NCBI RefSeq assembly: GCF_949987535.1
Contig: NC_080067.1
Location: 8,618,001-8,682,000 of the forward strand
From: Balaenoptera acutorostrata
Lineage: Eukaryota > Chordata > Mammalia > Artiodactyla > Balaenopteridae
Length of the DNA stretch: 64,000 nt
Reading direction: 5' to 3'
Positions 1-11,899 of this stretch are shown here, in pieces (the stretch's first letter is position 1; the number at the start of each line of letters is the position of its first letter). The position numbers and the translations under genes were made by a program. The notes beneath the pieces were generated by a model, which did not search any database, was not told the origin of the DNA, and saw only the letters and a list, made by a program, of their open reading frames with translations.

Positions 1-159
1 GGTACTTTCTATGGATGTTGTGAAGATTAAAGTAAGTTAATACAAGAAAAGTGCTTGAACAGGCTCTGGCACGTGGGAAGTTTGCAACAAAAATGAGCTA
101 TTATTGTTGTTACTGTTATCCGAGTCTTGCTTTTAGTCTAGGAAGCTTCTTTTCCCCTC

Positions 160-385
160 ATCCTCCTGGAGAGATCTCATTCCTAAAGACTGTCCTCTTC
201 GGGAAGCCATCTGTGACTCGGCAGAGATAACTCCTCCTTCTCTATACATCTACAGTGCTTTGTTCATTTATCTAATAGAGACGTGCCTGATTTAAAATTA
301 AATATTGGTTTGAGTGTTTGTTTCCTCCATTAAAATTTTACATTATTAAGAGCAGACACAAGGTCTTATTCCTTTTAGACTCCCT
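160..385 (+). mobile_element. L2 LINE fragment
   Basis: The segment reads like the 3' part of L2: a stretch resembling 'gggaagccatctgtgac', then a T/C-rich block, then 'agagcagacacaaggtctta' followed by 'agactccctcagaaagc'. The order matches the L2 3' region (processing-rich block, then the 'gagggcaggg' block). It is heavily diverged, so family assignment rests on pattern memory and the boundaries are approximate. Confidence 0.45.
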
Positions 386-1640
386 CAGAAAGCTAGCCAA
401 GTAAAAGACATATGCTACATGACATTGGAAAACCAAGAGACTGTCATGGGATCTATCTAAGAGCTTAAGTGGTCTTTAGAAATTTTTAAAAATTCTAATA
501 GTCTATTTCCACCCTGAATAGATCTTGTCCTAGGCTGTGGATCAGTGGAAGGCTTTGTTCTTGGGCATCTTTCTCAAGTGAGCTGGAAGATTGGTCTATT
601 CTATTGTTTTCTATATTATACTTTTGAGAGGAATAGAATGGGTGGAGCAGAAATATTTTATCTTGCCCTATCTTACATGTATTTTCTGAGTTTGAGGTAT
701 AGTATATTTGTGCTAGTAAAATTCAGAAAACATTTCATCCATTTACTGCGATTCATGCCAGAGACCTGCCAAAAGAGTACAGATATGCATCAAAAAATGT
801 TGTGATTCATTTTTCTCCATATAGAAGTAATTATCTATGCCCATGAGATTCTCCCAAAGGGACAGCATGATATTTAAAACAGGAGAATTTATAGCTCTCA
901 TGCATATTTGCATCTTTTTAAAAGTTGATAATATTTTGAAAAGCATCGTGTGGAATATATGGGTGCCCTTAGGCCTACCGAGTCCCCATGAATCTTGCCA
1001 AATATTACAGACTGTAAAGAACTCCAACTCGCCTGGCAATCCTAAACTTGATCAATGGGTGTGAAATATTAACTTCTTGAGATGATAGCCCCTACGAGTA
1101 CAAATAACAGCTCTTACATCCTAGATTTTCTCCAGGACATTTTCTCAAGTGCATTTTGGTACTTCCCAATTGTGAGGAAAGAGGATTCATTTAGAATGAT
1201 TGATGATTTGGTAACCATTGAATGAGAACAATTTTCTCCCCCTTTCCTTGGCAGTCAAAACTTAATTTGGTTTCCTGCTTTCTGTAACCCATGAAAGTAA
1301 GACTTTCTAAGTTTTAGTAGAGGCTGTGGAATAGTTTCCTTCAGAAACCTCCCCTGACTTGTCAAAATAGGAGCAAGAAGAGGCATGTGATAGGTTACAA
1401 AGGCTCATAACTTACACAAATTTTTTCACAGTTGAATACAAAGATGAAAATGAGTGATTTAGTCACAGGCCCACTCAAGACAGCCTCCCCTGTTTCACCT
1501 GGGTCAGAAAATGTTTCAATTCCAGCTGTTTGGGGAGATTTTAATTAGTTCAATTCTTAACTACCAGTCCCTTTCCCTACTCTGTCTCTAGCCAAAGGAC
1601 CCCAAATTTGAAGGGCTTGTCAAGTTATGATCAGTTTATT
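386..1640. other. Unique sequence, no gene seen
   Basis: No convincing repeat, RNA gene or exon is visible. The open frames here are all under 100 codons, overlap on both strands and resemble no family I know. They are what chance gives in AT-rich DNA. Confidence 0.6.
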
Positions 1641-1644
1641 TTAA

Positions 1645-1835
1645 CAAGTTCCTATATCTTAGTGCTTCTCAAACTTGAAAATACCTGTGAATCTCCTGTG
1701 AATCTTTGTTAAAAGGCAGATTTTGGTTCAATAGGTCTGAGTTGGAGGCTGTATTCCTAATAAGCTCCCTGGTAACGCTACTGGTCTACAGACCGCACTT
1801 TGAGTTTCAAGTGTCTAGATGCAACCTGAGACCTG
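1645..1835 (+). mobile_element. Short hAT-type MITE fossil (MER-class)
   Basis: The left edge 'gtgcttctcaaacttg' and the right edge 'cactttgagtttcaagtg' form degenerate terminal inverted repeats. The middle keeps the order of a common mammalian non-autonomous DNA transposon: 'gttaaaaggcagattttgg', then 'ttcaataggtctgagttgg', then 'ctggtaacgctactggtc'. It has no coding capacity. The subfamily name is not certain. Confidence 0.5.
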
Positions 1836-2700
1836 GGTGGATTCCTTTATGCTACTTTGGATGCCTCAGCTATGCACTATGCAGGCAAAAATTAGACATT
1901 TTAGAATACTAGAGTAAGGCAGACATTCTGGAAGGAAAAAGTCCTTTGAAAGTTATTTTGAATTGGAAGGGCTCAGAAGTGACAGAGAACATATCTTCTG
2001 ATCTCTTTATTTTATAGGTAAACGAAGGCCTAGAATTTCCCATATTTTTAGCCTTTTTCGGCATCATCTCAGCATTTCAAGAATAAGGAAAGAGTTTATT
2101 TAAAGCTTAATTTCACATTTCTCACACTGAAGTCCATGCTGGTGGTATAAGGGGCAATCTTTAAACTCCTTAGGACAATCTGGGTGACGTGCCAGCCACC
2201 CATTTGCTGGGATCCTGCAGAGGTTGCTGCTTGGGCTTCATTCAGTTTTTGTTCCCCCGTTGCTGGGAGTGTAGACTGGGCGAATGTCCCCGGAACTTCG
2301 GGGGTCAAAGGGGAACTTCCTGGCCTGGGAGGCTACCAATCCCTAACCCCCATCCTCACCCCCATTGCCCCCAGATGTAGACATATGACTAGATCACCCT
2401 GGGATACCAAACACCAACTCTTCTGCCTCAAGGAGGGACTGACCCTATAGCGCAACTCATGCTCCAGAGCGCCCCCCTTTGGTCAGACTGGGGATGGTCT
2501 CTAACAGAGTTCACCTCCTTGCATGGTTCCTTCCTTTGACACACCTGTTTCCTTCATTCCCCTTATCTGATATCCCTCCCCCAATAAATCACTTAGAGGC
2601 AGAGCCTCTAGGGAACTGATCTGAATAGGTGATGTCATAACTGTCATCTCCCAAAGTTAAGAAATGACATTTAATTCCAAGAAATGTCATTGGGTTCTAA
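1836..2700. other. Unique sequence with a GC-richer patch
   Basis: The part at 2160-2480 is GC-richer than its surroundings and contains an imperfect palindrome, CCCCGGAACTTCGGGG, near 2289. The overlapping 60-90 codon frames in this patch lack family resemblance. It could be an undescribed old repeat or a small regulatory patch; nothing decides between them. Confidence 0.4.
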
Positions 2701-2750
2701 AAAGACAAGGAAGAAAGGAAAGAAAAGAAAAAGAAAAGAAAAGAAAAAAA
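2701..2750 (+). repeat. (AAAAG)n-type purine simple repeat
   Basis: About 50 bp made only of A and G apart from one C near its start, with an irregular GAAAA period. Confidence 0.85.
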
Positions 2751-4338
2751 TCCTATCTAAATGACAGAAAGTGACCCTGTGATACGGTGATGACGTTTAT
2801 TTTAGTTCTTCAGTTATTTGCACTCTATTTGTGGTTTAGAATAGAATAATTTGCTCACATGTAGTAGAAAGAATGATTGATGGTGACTTTTTTGCTTAAG
2901 TAAGACATGATGGGATAGCTTCCTCTGCTAGGTATATCTTCTAGGACAGCTAATGCCATCATTGCCTCAGCCAGAGCCACAGTCACATACGTTCACCTCC
3001 TGAAATCACAAAGTGATAGGAGAAAAGTGAACCCTCCCATGAGCAGGGCTCACGCCAGAGTGTCAAGGGTCATAGAGATGAGTTGTATTCATATCGCAAG
3101 GATGAGGCAGTTATCTCTGGATTATGCCTTCTTACTTTACCTTGTCTTTGAATGAGTGGGGGAGTTATAAATAAAATGTTCAAGGAGGTGTATAAATAAA
3201 TTGGCATAATTAGGTGTCATAATTAGGTGCCCACTGTAGTTCCAGACACATTTACATAATTGTCAGTGCTCCAATGAAAATAATTGTTTGCCAGGATTGC
3301 TTCTGTTAAGTCTGATACTTCCTTTCTTAGTATAGTTTGTTCTAAGCGGTTGTTTAAAACATATTCCAAACTCTGATTGTGGAAACATTGCATAGGGACT
3401 TAAATTTTGGTTTGTTCTTCAAAAGTAAAGCAAAGGGCAAATAGCTCATGCTTGTCCATAAGCAGAATCTTTATCTATAAGCGGAACCGAGAAAAATTAA
3501 AGTTTTTATGCAAATATGTATACATATAAACACATGAAGAATTCTATACATATATTTTGACGAACTAAGTTTGCTTTAAATTTCAGCTTTTAAAATCTGG
3601 AAGTCTCTTTTGAGCATTAAATTATACTCCTTATTAATAACTATAACTAGTTATTAATAACTATTAATAACTATTAGTAACTATCCAACCAGGGTTTCCC
3701 ATACTATCCTATGAATGTCCTGTTTTCTTTCTTCATCTTTCTGCTTTACTTTTCCTCTTCATCCTAAGGCAAATTTTTCTATGCAGTGGCATGATCTCCA
3801 GCAATTCCAGGTTACTTTCTACCAGCTGAGAAGTAACAAAGCAAAGAGGATGTCATCCTTTCAATAGTTCCACCACAAGACTGAAGGCTGGCTTTCAGTG
3901 TCCTTTCCTGAAACAATCACTGTGACCAGGGATGTAATGCACACTCCTTGTCACACACTCATGCCCAGAGTTGAGAGTGGGATGAACTCTACGTAGACCA
4001 TATGGTCTGGGATTGACAGTAGTGTGGTTTCCCCAATGAAAATCAAAGTTATACAAAGCTCTTGTATTTGTTAATTATGCTTCCATACTGAAAACATCAG
4101 TAATTTGTAACTTAAATATTTTAAAATATTTTTATGCTGAATTTTGATGCTTGTCCCTTAGGAAGGATTTATGGATCTATGAATACCCTGATACATATTT
4201 CCTTCTGGACTGAACAAATTATTATAGCAATGAGGAATTCACACTGTCATTTTCAACAGAAGAGCTGAGTTCCAACCCATTTGCCAGACCACAGACTGAT
4301 TTCAAAGTATTTCAAGTTCACTCTAAAGGATTTGCTAC
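2751..4338. other. Unique AT-rich sequence
   Basis: No gene is seen. The stretch at 3632-3685 repeats 'ttaataactat' several times and is locally palindromic. The rest is ordinary AT-rich non-coding DNA. Confidence 0.55.
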
Positions 4339-4974
4339 AAACTCACTCTTTTTTTTTTCTTAAACATCTTTATTGGAGTATAATTGCTTTACAGTGTTGT
4401 GTTAGTTTCTGCTGTATAACAAAGTGAATCAGCTATATGTATACATATATCCCCATATCCCTTCCCTCTTGCGTCTCCCTCCCACCCTCCTTATCCCACC
4501 CCTCTAGGTGGTCACACAGCACCGAGCTGATCTCCCTGTGCTATGTGGCTGATTCCCACTAGCTATCTATTTTACATTTGGTAGTGTATATATGTCAATG
4601 CCACTCTCTCACTTTGTCCCAGCTTACCCTTCCCCCTCCCCGTGTCCTCAAGTCCATTCTCTACATCTGTGTCTTTATTCCTGTCTTGCCTCTAGGTTCA
4701 TCAGTACCTTTTTTTTTTTTTTTTTTTTAGATTCCATATATATGTGTTAGCATATGTACGACAGTGTTCATTGCAGCACTATTTACCATAGCCAGGACAT
4801 GGAAGCAACTTAAGTGTCCATCGACAGATGAATGTATAAAGAAGATGTGGCACATATATACAATGGAATATTAGCCATAAAAAGGAACGAAATTGAGTTA
4901 TTTGTAGTGAGGTGGATGGACCTAGAGTCTGTCATACAGAGTGAAGTAAGTCAGAAAGAGAAAAACTCACTCTT
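4339..4974 (-). mobile_element. 5'-inverted (twin-primed) short L1 insertion
   Basis: A perfect 12-bp target-site duplication, AAACTCACTCTT, flanks the element at 4339-4350 and 4963-4974. From 4351 to about 4755 the sequence is the minus-strand L1 3' end: oligo-T, 'tctttattggagtataattg', then the 3' UTR shared with 15599 and 27240. From about 4757 to 4962 the orientation flips and the plus strand carries the ORF2 C-terminal region, still readable as residues like KRNEIELFVVRWMDLESVIQSE. Two opposed L1 segments inside one duplication is the signature of twin priming during target-primed reverse transcription. The insertion is dead on arrival. The junction lies around 4750-4763. Confidence 0.9.
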
Positions 4975-6925
4975 GATTCTACAGCTGCAAAGCCTAGACT
5001 TTCCCAGCACTTCACTCCATCATATGAATATTCTTTGTATTACAATAATTGTTCCAAATATTAAGTAGAACAGGTGTAGTTCTTTTCTTCTAACTGCCCT
5101 CTTCCTCTACTAATGATAATTAATATCTCTTCTGCTTGTAACATCATTTAACTTTTAGGAAGACAGTTATATCTCTCCTCAGCACCCTTCAACTGGAATG
5201 AATATTCCCATGCTCTTAACCTTCTCTCATAAGTCTTGTTTTCCAAATCTTTTATCATTTTGGTCAGTCTCTTCTGAACTACTTACAGCCTATCTTCTTT
5301 AAAAATACAGTGTCTGATGTCCTCACCTGAAGCAGAACCATTTCTTCACAGAGCAGAATTAATTCTTTTGTTAAAGGAATTTGGGGGGTTGTTATTGTAT
5401 AAAGCCTCTTTTTCCACCCACAGGTGGGTTATATTATCGCTTAACTGGCATTCCCCGGTTTTACAACTATTTGGAAATTTACCAACGTCATCATCAAACC
5501 CCTGAACAGATGTACCAAATATAATGAAGCAGTTTTTTTAAAAGAACATAAAACTAATTGCTTACAAGAAACAACAACTCTCCAAGATGATCCAGTTGTT
5601 AACTCTGCCCTGCTTTCAACAGGAAGTTTACATTAAGTTAAAAAGAATTCAACTTAAGATATTTGTTGTGCTATTTGGCTTTGTTCCTTAAAAAAAATTC
5701 TTCCATTATACACAATCAGGCCTTTCAGAAAATGCGAACATGTATACTTTTCAAAACTACAATAGCCAATAAAGTATTATAAAATTGCACAGGGAAAAAA
5801 ATCCCAACTGACACCAAATCATGATTCATAGGAATCTACCTGTCATTTTATAATTAATGTGCTGATTATATTTTCATTGTTACACATATGCCACAATGTT
5901 ATATAGTTTCCTTGTGAAAAGATGTCATTTAAGGCATAGAACAGTCCAGAATGCGTGTATAATACCATTATACATCCTAATAGACTAATGCAATGCATTG
6001 TCTGATTACACACACACATTCTGTAACCTACTGTTAACACCATCCAACCAGGCTTCTTTAATGAAACTTCAAACCTTTGTGCAATATTAATCTGCCAAAG
6101 AAAGTAGTCCCTTTGCAGGTGATGTAAGCAAACTCAGCTGCTTCTTTTTTAAACTTCCAGTTTCCTGTTCCATAATTAATCTAGTTGCTACGACTATCTG
6201 TGACAGATGTTAAATGGAGAGATGGTGAATTTTCCCAAGGTGTTATTATATACTTATTTTATGTTCATTTGTTTTCACTCATTTAAATGCTTCATTGAAA
6301 TGAAATTTCCTCGATGACTGTCTTGGGTTGTGAGAACTCCACATCTCGTTCCTAAATAAACCTTCCCTGACCTAAGAAAAGCGTTTTACCGTCCTATAAA
6401 AATAAATCCTTTTTGCTTTGCGTCTGCTCTCCTAGCTAATGATTAGATAAACACATTTCCCAAGGAGTTATACCAATACAAGGTCCTTGAGATATTCTGA
6501 GACCAAAGGGTCTTCTGATCAAATGTGGCTAGGAAGCTGTGTATGGTGAAGCTCTTGGATGGAGGATGGAGACATGTGCATATGAATAGTAAGGGCTTTG
6601 AAAAGTCCCAGAGTAAAGAAAACTGTTTAAGGCAGTATTCCCCAACATTTTCAGACTTGTCAAGTTGTTTTACTCCCAACATAGTTCCTATTAACAGTCC
6701 TGGAAAACCACATGGAACACTGGAATATTGGTTTGCAACAAGATTTCATCCAATGATACTTTTTCTGTCCATTTTCAGGCAGAGTTTTCTATGTCCAAGG
6801 AAGTAGATCAGTGGTGTTTCCTTAATTTATAGACTTGTGTAACATGTGAAAACATTATAAGATGAAAGGACACTCACCTGAGCTTGGGAGATGGGAAGAA
6901 GCAATGCCCGTGCTAATTCCTGGAA
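4975..6925. other. Unique sequence, no gene seen
   Basis: AT-rich DNA with no recognisable repeat family or exon. Frames of 60-93 codons occur on both strands (for example 6525-6806) but have no motif, signal peptide or similarity that I recognise. Confidence 0.55.
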
Positions 6926-6929
6926 GGGA

Positions 6930-7255
6930 AAGGAAGCCAATATGTAATTGTTAAGCACTTATTATATTCTAGACACTCTTACATCCTTTGTGTACATACA
7001 TTCATTTATTCACACAACAAATATTTCTGGAGTGCCTATTCTTCTAGGAGCTGGGAATCAGTGCAAAGTAAGACAAATTCCCCATTCTGATAATGCTCAG
7101 ATTATCAGGTGGAATCTTCAACAGCTAAGAACTTGTGTCTTCATTCTACAGATGAGTAAATTGAAGCTCAGATGAGAAAATTGAAGCTTCATTCTACAGA
7201 TGAGAAAATTGAAGACTTCACAGAAATTGTCTGAGGTCACAGAGGTGGTAAGTCA
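6930..7255. mobile_element. L2 and MIR fragments, with a local duplication
   Basis: The part at 7003-7075 follows the L2 terminal pattern ('acaacaaatatttctggagt', then 'ctaggagctgggaatca'). The part at 7138-7255 follows the MIR core on the opposite strand ('ctacagatgag', then 'ctgaggtcacagaggtgg'). Inside the MIR part the words 'ttcattctacagatgag' and 'aaattgaag' recur, showing a small tandem duplication at about 7140-7215. Confidence 0.6.
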
Positions 7256-8125
7256 GCAAGGAAAGGTGTCTGGAAACTCATAGCAGATCCCTTCTTGAGG
7301 CTCACATCCCAGCTCAGACCTGTGTGCTGGGCTTTGTTACCATGGAGATCCAGTGGCTGTCTGCAGCGACCCGCTGGGGTTGAGATCAGGGGATGCAAAC
7401 TGGGAGACAGCTCACCAAAGATATTGTCCTCCAGATACTTTATTACCAGTGACACACCTTCTTTACCAGCTGCCTATAATAATAAGAGGAATCAAACCTG
7501 GTGCCATATTTATGTAAGTAAAAAACACTCCTTTCCTTTCCAAGGTAGTTTTACATCAGCATTCTTAGTAAATACTTTCATTCTTGGTTTCCAACCTAAC
7601 TTTATGGGGAAACATAATCTATATATTTACAAATCACTCTCCCACCGTAAACCTCAAACCCATCTTTAAGTTCACAAAACCTCTCATTCTGCTTCTAACA
7701 GCCTAGCATATGCTGTATGCAGAAGTTCTTCTGAGTCCCTGGCCCATGGCTGTCATGGGGATACAGAATGAGCTGTGGATTCTAGGTTTGAATCTCTGCT
7801 TTTCTACTACTTAGCAGAAAAATTCAGACAGTTTTTTCCTCCCTCTTCCCACTGCTTCCTTATATGGATGATACTCTTTCAAAACTGGCTCTCAGGAAGA
7901 GATTTTAAAGGTGTTCTGGCAGCATAGACTCCATTTTATGGTCTTGGCTCTCATGGGTGACATCCCCTCACATTCCGTTGAGGAAATGGTCTTTCGCCTC
8001 CTGTACAAGGCTCTCCCTGAGGAATCTCTCCACACCCTTGGCTTTAACACCTTCCTGGATGCTGTTGACTCCTGGGTCCCCAGGCCGGCATTCCCTGCTG
8101 AACTTTGTGCCCAGCAGCCGACCTG
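7256..8125. other. Unique sequence, no supportable exon
   Basis: Moderately GC-rich stretches at 7300-7440 and 7950-8130 give overlapping frames of up to 124 codons on both strands. None shows a domain, a signal peptide or a convincing splice context. No gene is called. Confidence 0.5.
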
Positions 8126-8815
8126 CGTTGCCATCTAGATATCATGCAGGCACCCCAAATTCATGCTGTCCAAACCTACTCGCACTCAGCCTTCCCCACC
8201 TGAGGTCCATTCTGTGACTTGTTCACTCTCCAAGCCTTGCCTTTGTCAGGAGGGGAAATTGTATGTCTATATATCCATGGCTCTGCCTGTTCTGACCATG
8301 AAGTTTCAATCATGGAACCTCTAAGTCATTAGCATGCTAATTATTTTGCCAACTGCTCCCCCTTCTAGCCAGTGAGCATTTTTTCCTTTTCCATTATGGT
8401 TTATTATAGGATATTGAATATAGTTCCCTGTGCTATACAGGAGGACTTTGTTGTTTATCCATCCTATATATAATAGTTGGCATCTGCTAACCCCAAACTC
8501 CCACTCCATCCCTCCCCCACCCCCTTCCCCTTGGCAACCACAAGTCTGTTCTCTATGTCTGTGAGTCTGTTTCTGTTTCATAGGTAAGTTCATTTGTGTC
8601 ATATTTTAGATTCCACATATAAGTGGTATCATGGTATTTGTCTTTCTCCTTCTGGCTTGCTTCACTTAGTGTGATAATCTCTAGGTCCATAGCTGGTGAG
8701 CATTTTGAGGACAGTTACCAAGTATTATTTGCCTTTACACTCTGGACGCTTAGCAAGTGCCAGACACACTGAGTGAATACCTGCCTGAATGAATGTATAA
8801 ATAAATAAAGTGGGA
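8126..8815 (+). mobile_element. L2 fragment split by a later L1
   Basis: The words 'cccccttctagccagtgagc' (8360-8379) and, beyond the insert, 'attttgaggacagttacc' (8702-8719) together follow the L2 3' consensus order. It continues to 'agcaagtgccagacacactg' and ends in 'gaatgaatgtataaataaat'. The host L2 is therefore continuous once the nested L1 is removed. The left boundary is vague. Confidence 0.6.
8384..8695 (-). mobile_element. 5'-truncated older-type L1 3' UTR fragment
   Basis: An 11-bp duplication, GTGAGCATTTT, lies at 8373-8383 and 8696-8706. Between the copies is the minus-strand 3' end of an L1 of the lineage also seen at 61139 and 63041: 'gaatatagttccctgtgcta', the 'ggatggataaacaac' block in complement, a C-rich tract, then 'cacatataagtggtatcatg'. 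Only about 310 bp was copied, so there is no coding capacity. Confidence 0.85.
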
Positions 8816-9800
8816 ATAAAGGTAAAAGTGATTGATAATCACTGAGTGCCACCTATTTGCTAAGAATACTGATATTTTAAGAGATTTATAAATTAAAGTA
8901 GTAAAACACTTACAACATTTTATTCATTTAACTATTTGTTCAGCAATGGTTCTGAATACTTTTATATGTAAAGCACAATAAGGGGCAATGTGGGAGTTTG
9001 TCTAGTAAAAAATGGATTTAAGACAGTAACTATGAAGTTTAAGAGTCTAATTTTTTTAGATAGTTATAAGTTTTGATATCTTGGATTAAGAGGCAAAGAT
9101 ACATATTTTAGATTTAAGAATTTGTAATTTTCTGTTACATGGTCACAGGGTTGTTTTGGCATGATATTAGAAATAAGAAAAGCCCAAGATGGTAGGCAGA
9201 ATATTTCTCCATGCTTCTTTGTGTCTAGAATTGCTTAATCCAGATCTTCCCATGTTTTCTTCAGCTTACTGGCTTCTTTGCCTTTAAAGAATACAGAGTT
9301 TATGGCTGTTCACCAAGTATGTACAAATTAATTCTGGAATAATAAGAAAGGGTTTTCAGATTTGAGCTTCACTTTCCTTGTCATCCAAGGCAGATGTTTA
9401 TCTACACCTTAAACATACTAATGTCCACAAAGAACCCCCTTTTTAAAATAATAGAACAACAATGAGACTGTAGCCAAATTTCCCAAGTTTCTCCACATGT
9501 AAATGAAAGAATCATCAGCCTTCTGGTCTTACGTATTCTTATAATCCATTCAATACACAACAGGGGAGCTTCCACAACTTTTCCTGTGATGCTGTCAACA
9601 CTTGCCTTTCTGACAATGAGAAAAGAAGTATCATATTTTGCTTTTTAAACATAAGAGCTTCATGTTTAAATGACAGCCTATCCCCTGTATAAAATAGAGA
9701 ACACCACACAGTTATTTAAAAGTGGTGACAGGGCACTTCCACTCTAAAGAAACAGTATGGTCTCTCTGATAGCACTGAGTATAATGTAGTAAATGGGCTT
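8816..9800. other. Unique AT-rich sequence
   Basis: No repeat family or exon recognised. Confidence 0.55.
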
Positions 9801-9804
9801 TGGA

Positions 9805-10075
9805 TTCATAAATAATAATAGCAAACACACACCGGCATCTCCTATAAGCCAAGTTCTCTAAGTGTGTTACATAAATTAACCCATTTCATCTGCACAACCA
9901 CCTTCTGAAGTAAATACTATTTTTCATCCCTTTTATAGTTGAAAAGACTGACCAATAGAAATGTGGTTAGGACCCAGAGCACACAGGTGCCAGGGCCAAA
10001 ATTTACAGCCAGGCAGTCAGATCCTGAAGTCTGGGCTCTTACCCTAAGCCAGCTCCACTCACAACGTGGGCCAAA
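9805..10075 (-). mobile_element. MIR SINE
   Basis: It has the MIR order in complement: 'ataataatagcaaacac', 'ctaagtgtgttacataaatt', 'aacccatttcatctgcacaa', 'tatagttgaaaagactgacc', then 'gtctgggctcttaccctaa'. Divergence is high, as expected for this ancient tRNA-derived SINE. Confidence 0.65.
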
Positions 10076-10139
10076 TAACCCCTAAAAAGCCTTAGTTTAG
10101 GACATGCAGGGTTATGGTAGGAATTGAGTGTTGAATGAA

Positions 10140-10574
10140 AAACCCTTAGGGGAGTGTCCGGCATCAGGTAAGATCCCCCTAAATGTAGCAACTATCTGTC
10201 AGGACTTCGGGTACCATGAAGGAAAACCAACAGTGGAAAATAAATCACCTAAAGCTAGATAGTAATTATGGGGAGTTTTTACTTCCTCTGGACCTGAAGG
10301 GGACGGTGCAGGCCACAGTTTCTAGAACCACCTGTTCTAGCAGGCTGCCTGATAAGCCCGACATCCTCACGGGAGGAATCATCACTGCGAACGCAAGGCC
10401 TGGCCAGAAAGGACCCAAAATGATGAATACCTAGACCTCCATCTCCTGCCATCCCCCGGTCTCCTGGGACACCGCTAGTGGCCACACCCAAAGGAAAGTC
10501 AGATGTCAAGGGAATCTGTTTGATGATCTCCACAGCCTTCCGGTATATGGTTCATGTGTTCTGCCACTGCCTCC

Positions 10575-10607
<33 letters not shown>
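10140..10607 (+). other. Segment ending in a 31-base poly(A): possible retrocopy
   Basis: A GC-richer block ends in an uninterrupted run of about 31 A residues (10577-10607). Such a tail on the plus strand suggests retroposition by the L1 machinery, either a processed pseudogene or a non-tRNA SINE. I found no clear target-site duplication and recognise no parent gene in the overlapping frames (72 and 62 aa plus, 84 aa minus). No AATAAA is evident just before the tail. A simple A expansion cannot be excluded. Confidence 0.35.
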
Positions 10608-10609
<2 letters not shown>

Positions 10610-10802
10610 GTGCTTATGTGTGGGCTGCATGCTTCTGTGGAAAAATGTGTTGAAGACAGAATATAAAATCAGGCATTGTAGACAATTTCTGGGCTAAGGG
10701 TGACTCCTTCTGACCATCCCTAGGGAATTCATTCATTTTTCTATGCCATGGGTAAAAGTTGGTGTGCTCAACATCTTGGGCAATAACTAAGAGGTGATGA
10801 GA

Positions 10803-10972
10803 ATCCCTTTGTCTTAGGCTACTATAACAGAATACCATAAACTGGCTTAAACATTTATTTCTCATAGTTCTGGAGGCTGGGAAGTCAAAGATCAAAGTGC
10901 TAAGGAGATCCAGTATATGGCAACAGTCCTCTTCCTGGTTTGTAGACAGTTGTCTTCTTGTTCTCACATGGC

Positions 10973-11011
<39 letters not shown>

Positions 11012-11195
11012 CGAGGGGAAATGCAAGCTCTCTGTGTTTCTTCCTGTAAGGGCACTCATCCCATTCATGGGGGCTCCACCCTCACGACCTAATTACCTCC
11101 CAAGGGTCCCACCTCTTAAAACCATCATACTAGGGGTAGGATTTCAACATATGAGTTGGCAGGAGATACAAATATTGTCTGTAGCGTTCTGAAGA
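10803..11195 (-). mobile_element. MLT1-type MaLR solo LTR
   Basis: On the plus strand it starts 'ggctactataacagaatacc', continues 'atttatttctcatagttctg', 'gagggctgggaagtc'-like sequence, 'gcactcatcccattcatg', 'gggctccaccctcacgacct' and 'aattacctcccaagg', and ends 'aggatttcaacatatgagtt'. That is the MLT1 LTR in complement over most of its length. A (GA)n run at 10980-11006 has grown inside it. No internal retroviral sequence is attached. Confidence 0.8.
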
Positions 11196-11200
11196 ATTTT

Positions 11201-11645
11201 AGGCGGGTCAGTAACATGACCTTGGTACTTGCAGGGAGGATTGACTAGAGGGAGGAAAGGGGAAAGGGTCAGCCAGAGGATAACCATGATGTACATCCAA
11301 TACTGACACCTAAGTACTTTAAAATACTCTCTATTTTCTAAATATGTGTGTTAAAAATATTTCATCTGTTTCATGTTTCATAAAATGCAATGCTATATTT
11401 ACCCACTTGTAAAGCTGTTAAGTTTCATATGTGGATAACTTCACTCTACAGTAAGATCTCTTGCTATTTAGATTTCAAAGTCTATATGCCTTCACTCTCC
11501 CTTCTTATGTTTTCTGATTTGTCCTAAGTTGCCTTTTAAAAGAGGGTACCTGCCCGTCACCATCCCACTTCTTCTGCTCTAACCCAGTACTACCACAGGT
11601 AAATAGTTCTTCAAGCTTATTCTTAAAGGGGCTAATGTTCCTGCA
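11201..11645. other. Unique sequence
   Basis: No feature seen beyond ordinary non-coding sequence. Confidence 0.5.
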
Positions 11646-11649
11646 CTAG

Positions 11650-11820
11650 TCAACATGGTAATCACTAGCCCCCTTGGTTATTTACATCAAAATTAAAATT
11701 AAATACATTGAAAATTCAGTTATTCAGTTGCACTAGCATCTCAGGTTGATCTTTTCAAGTGTTCAACAGCCACATGTGGCTAGGGGCTAATATACTGGAT
11801 AGCTCAGACCTAGAAGATGC
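11650..11820 (-). mobile_element. MER5-type hAT-Charlie fragment
   Basis: The words 'gtaatcactagccccctt', the A/T-rich middle 'aaaattaaaattaaatac', 'gtgttcaacagccacatgtg' and 'gctaggggctaatatactgg' reproduce MER5 in mixed-strand order best read as minus. The copy at 38785-39000 gives the plus orientation for comparison. Confidence 0.65.
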
Positions 11821-11859
11821 ATCATTCCATCATTCCACAAGTTCTACTGGGAGAACTTC

Positions 11860-11877
11860 ATTCATTCTAGAATGAAT
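11860..11877. repeat. 18-bp perfect palindrome
   Basis: ATTCATTCTAGAATGAAT equals its own reverse complement. Outer arms GAACTT (11853-11858) and AAGTTC (11887-11892) extend a looser inverted repeat around it. Confidence 0.8.
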
Positions 11878-11899
11878 CATTCTAGAAAGTTCCATTGGA

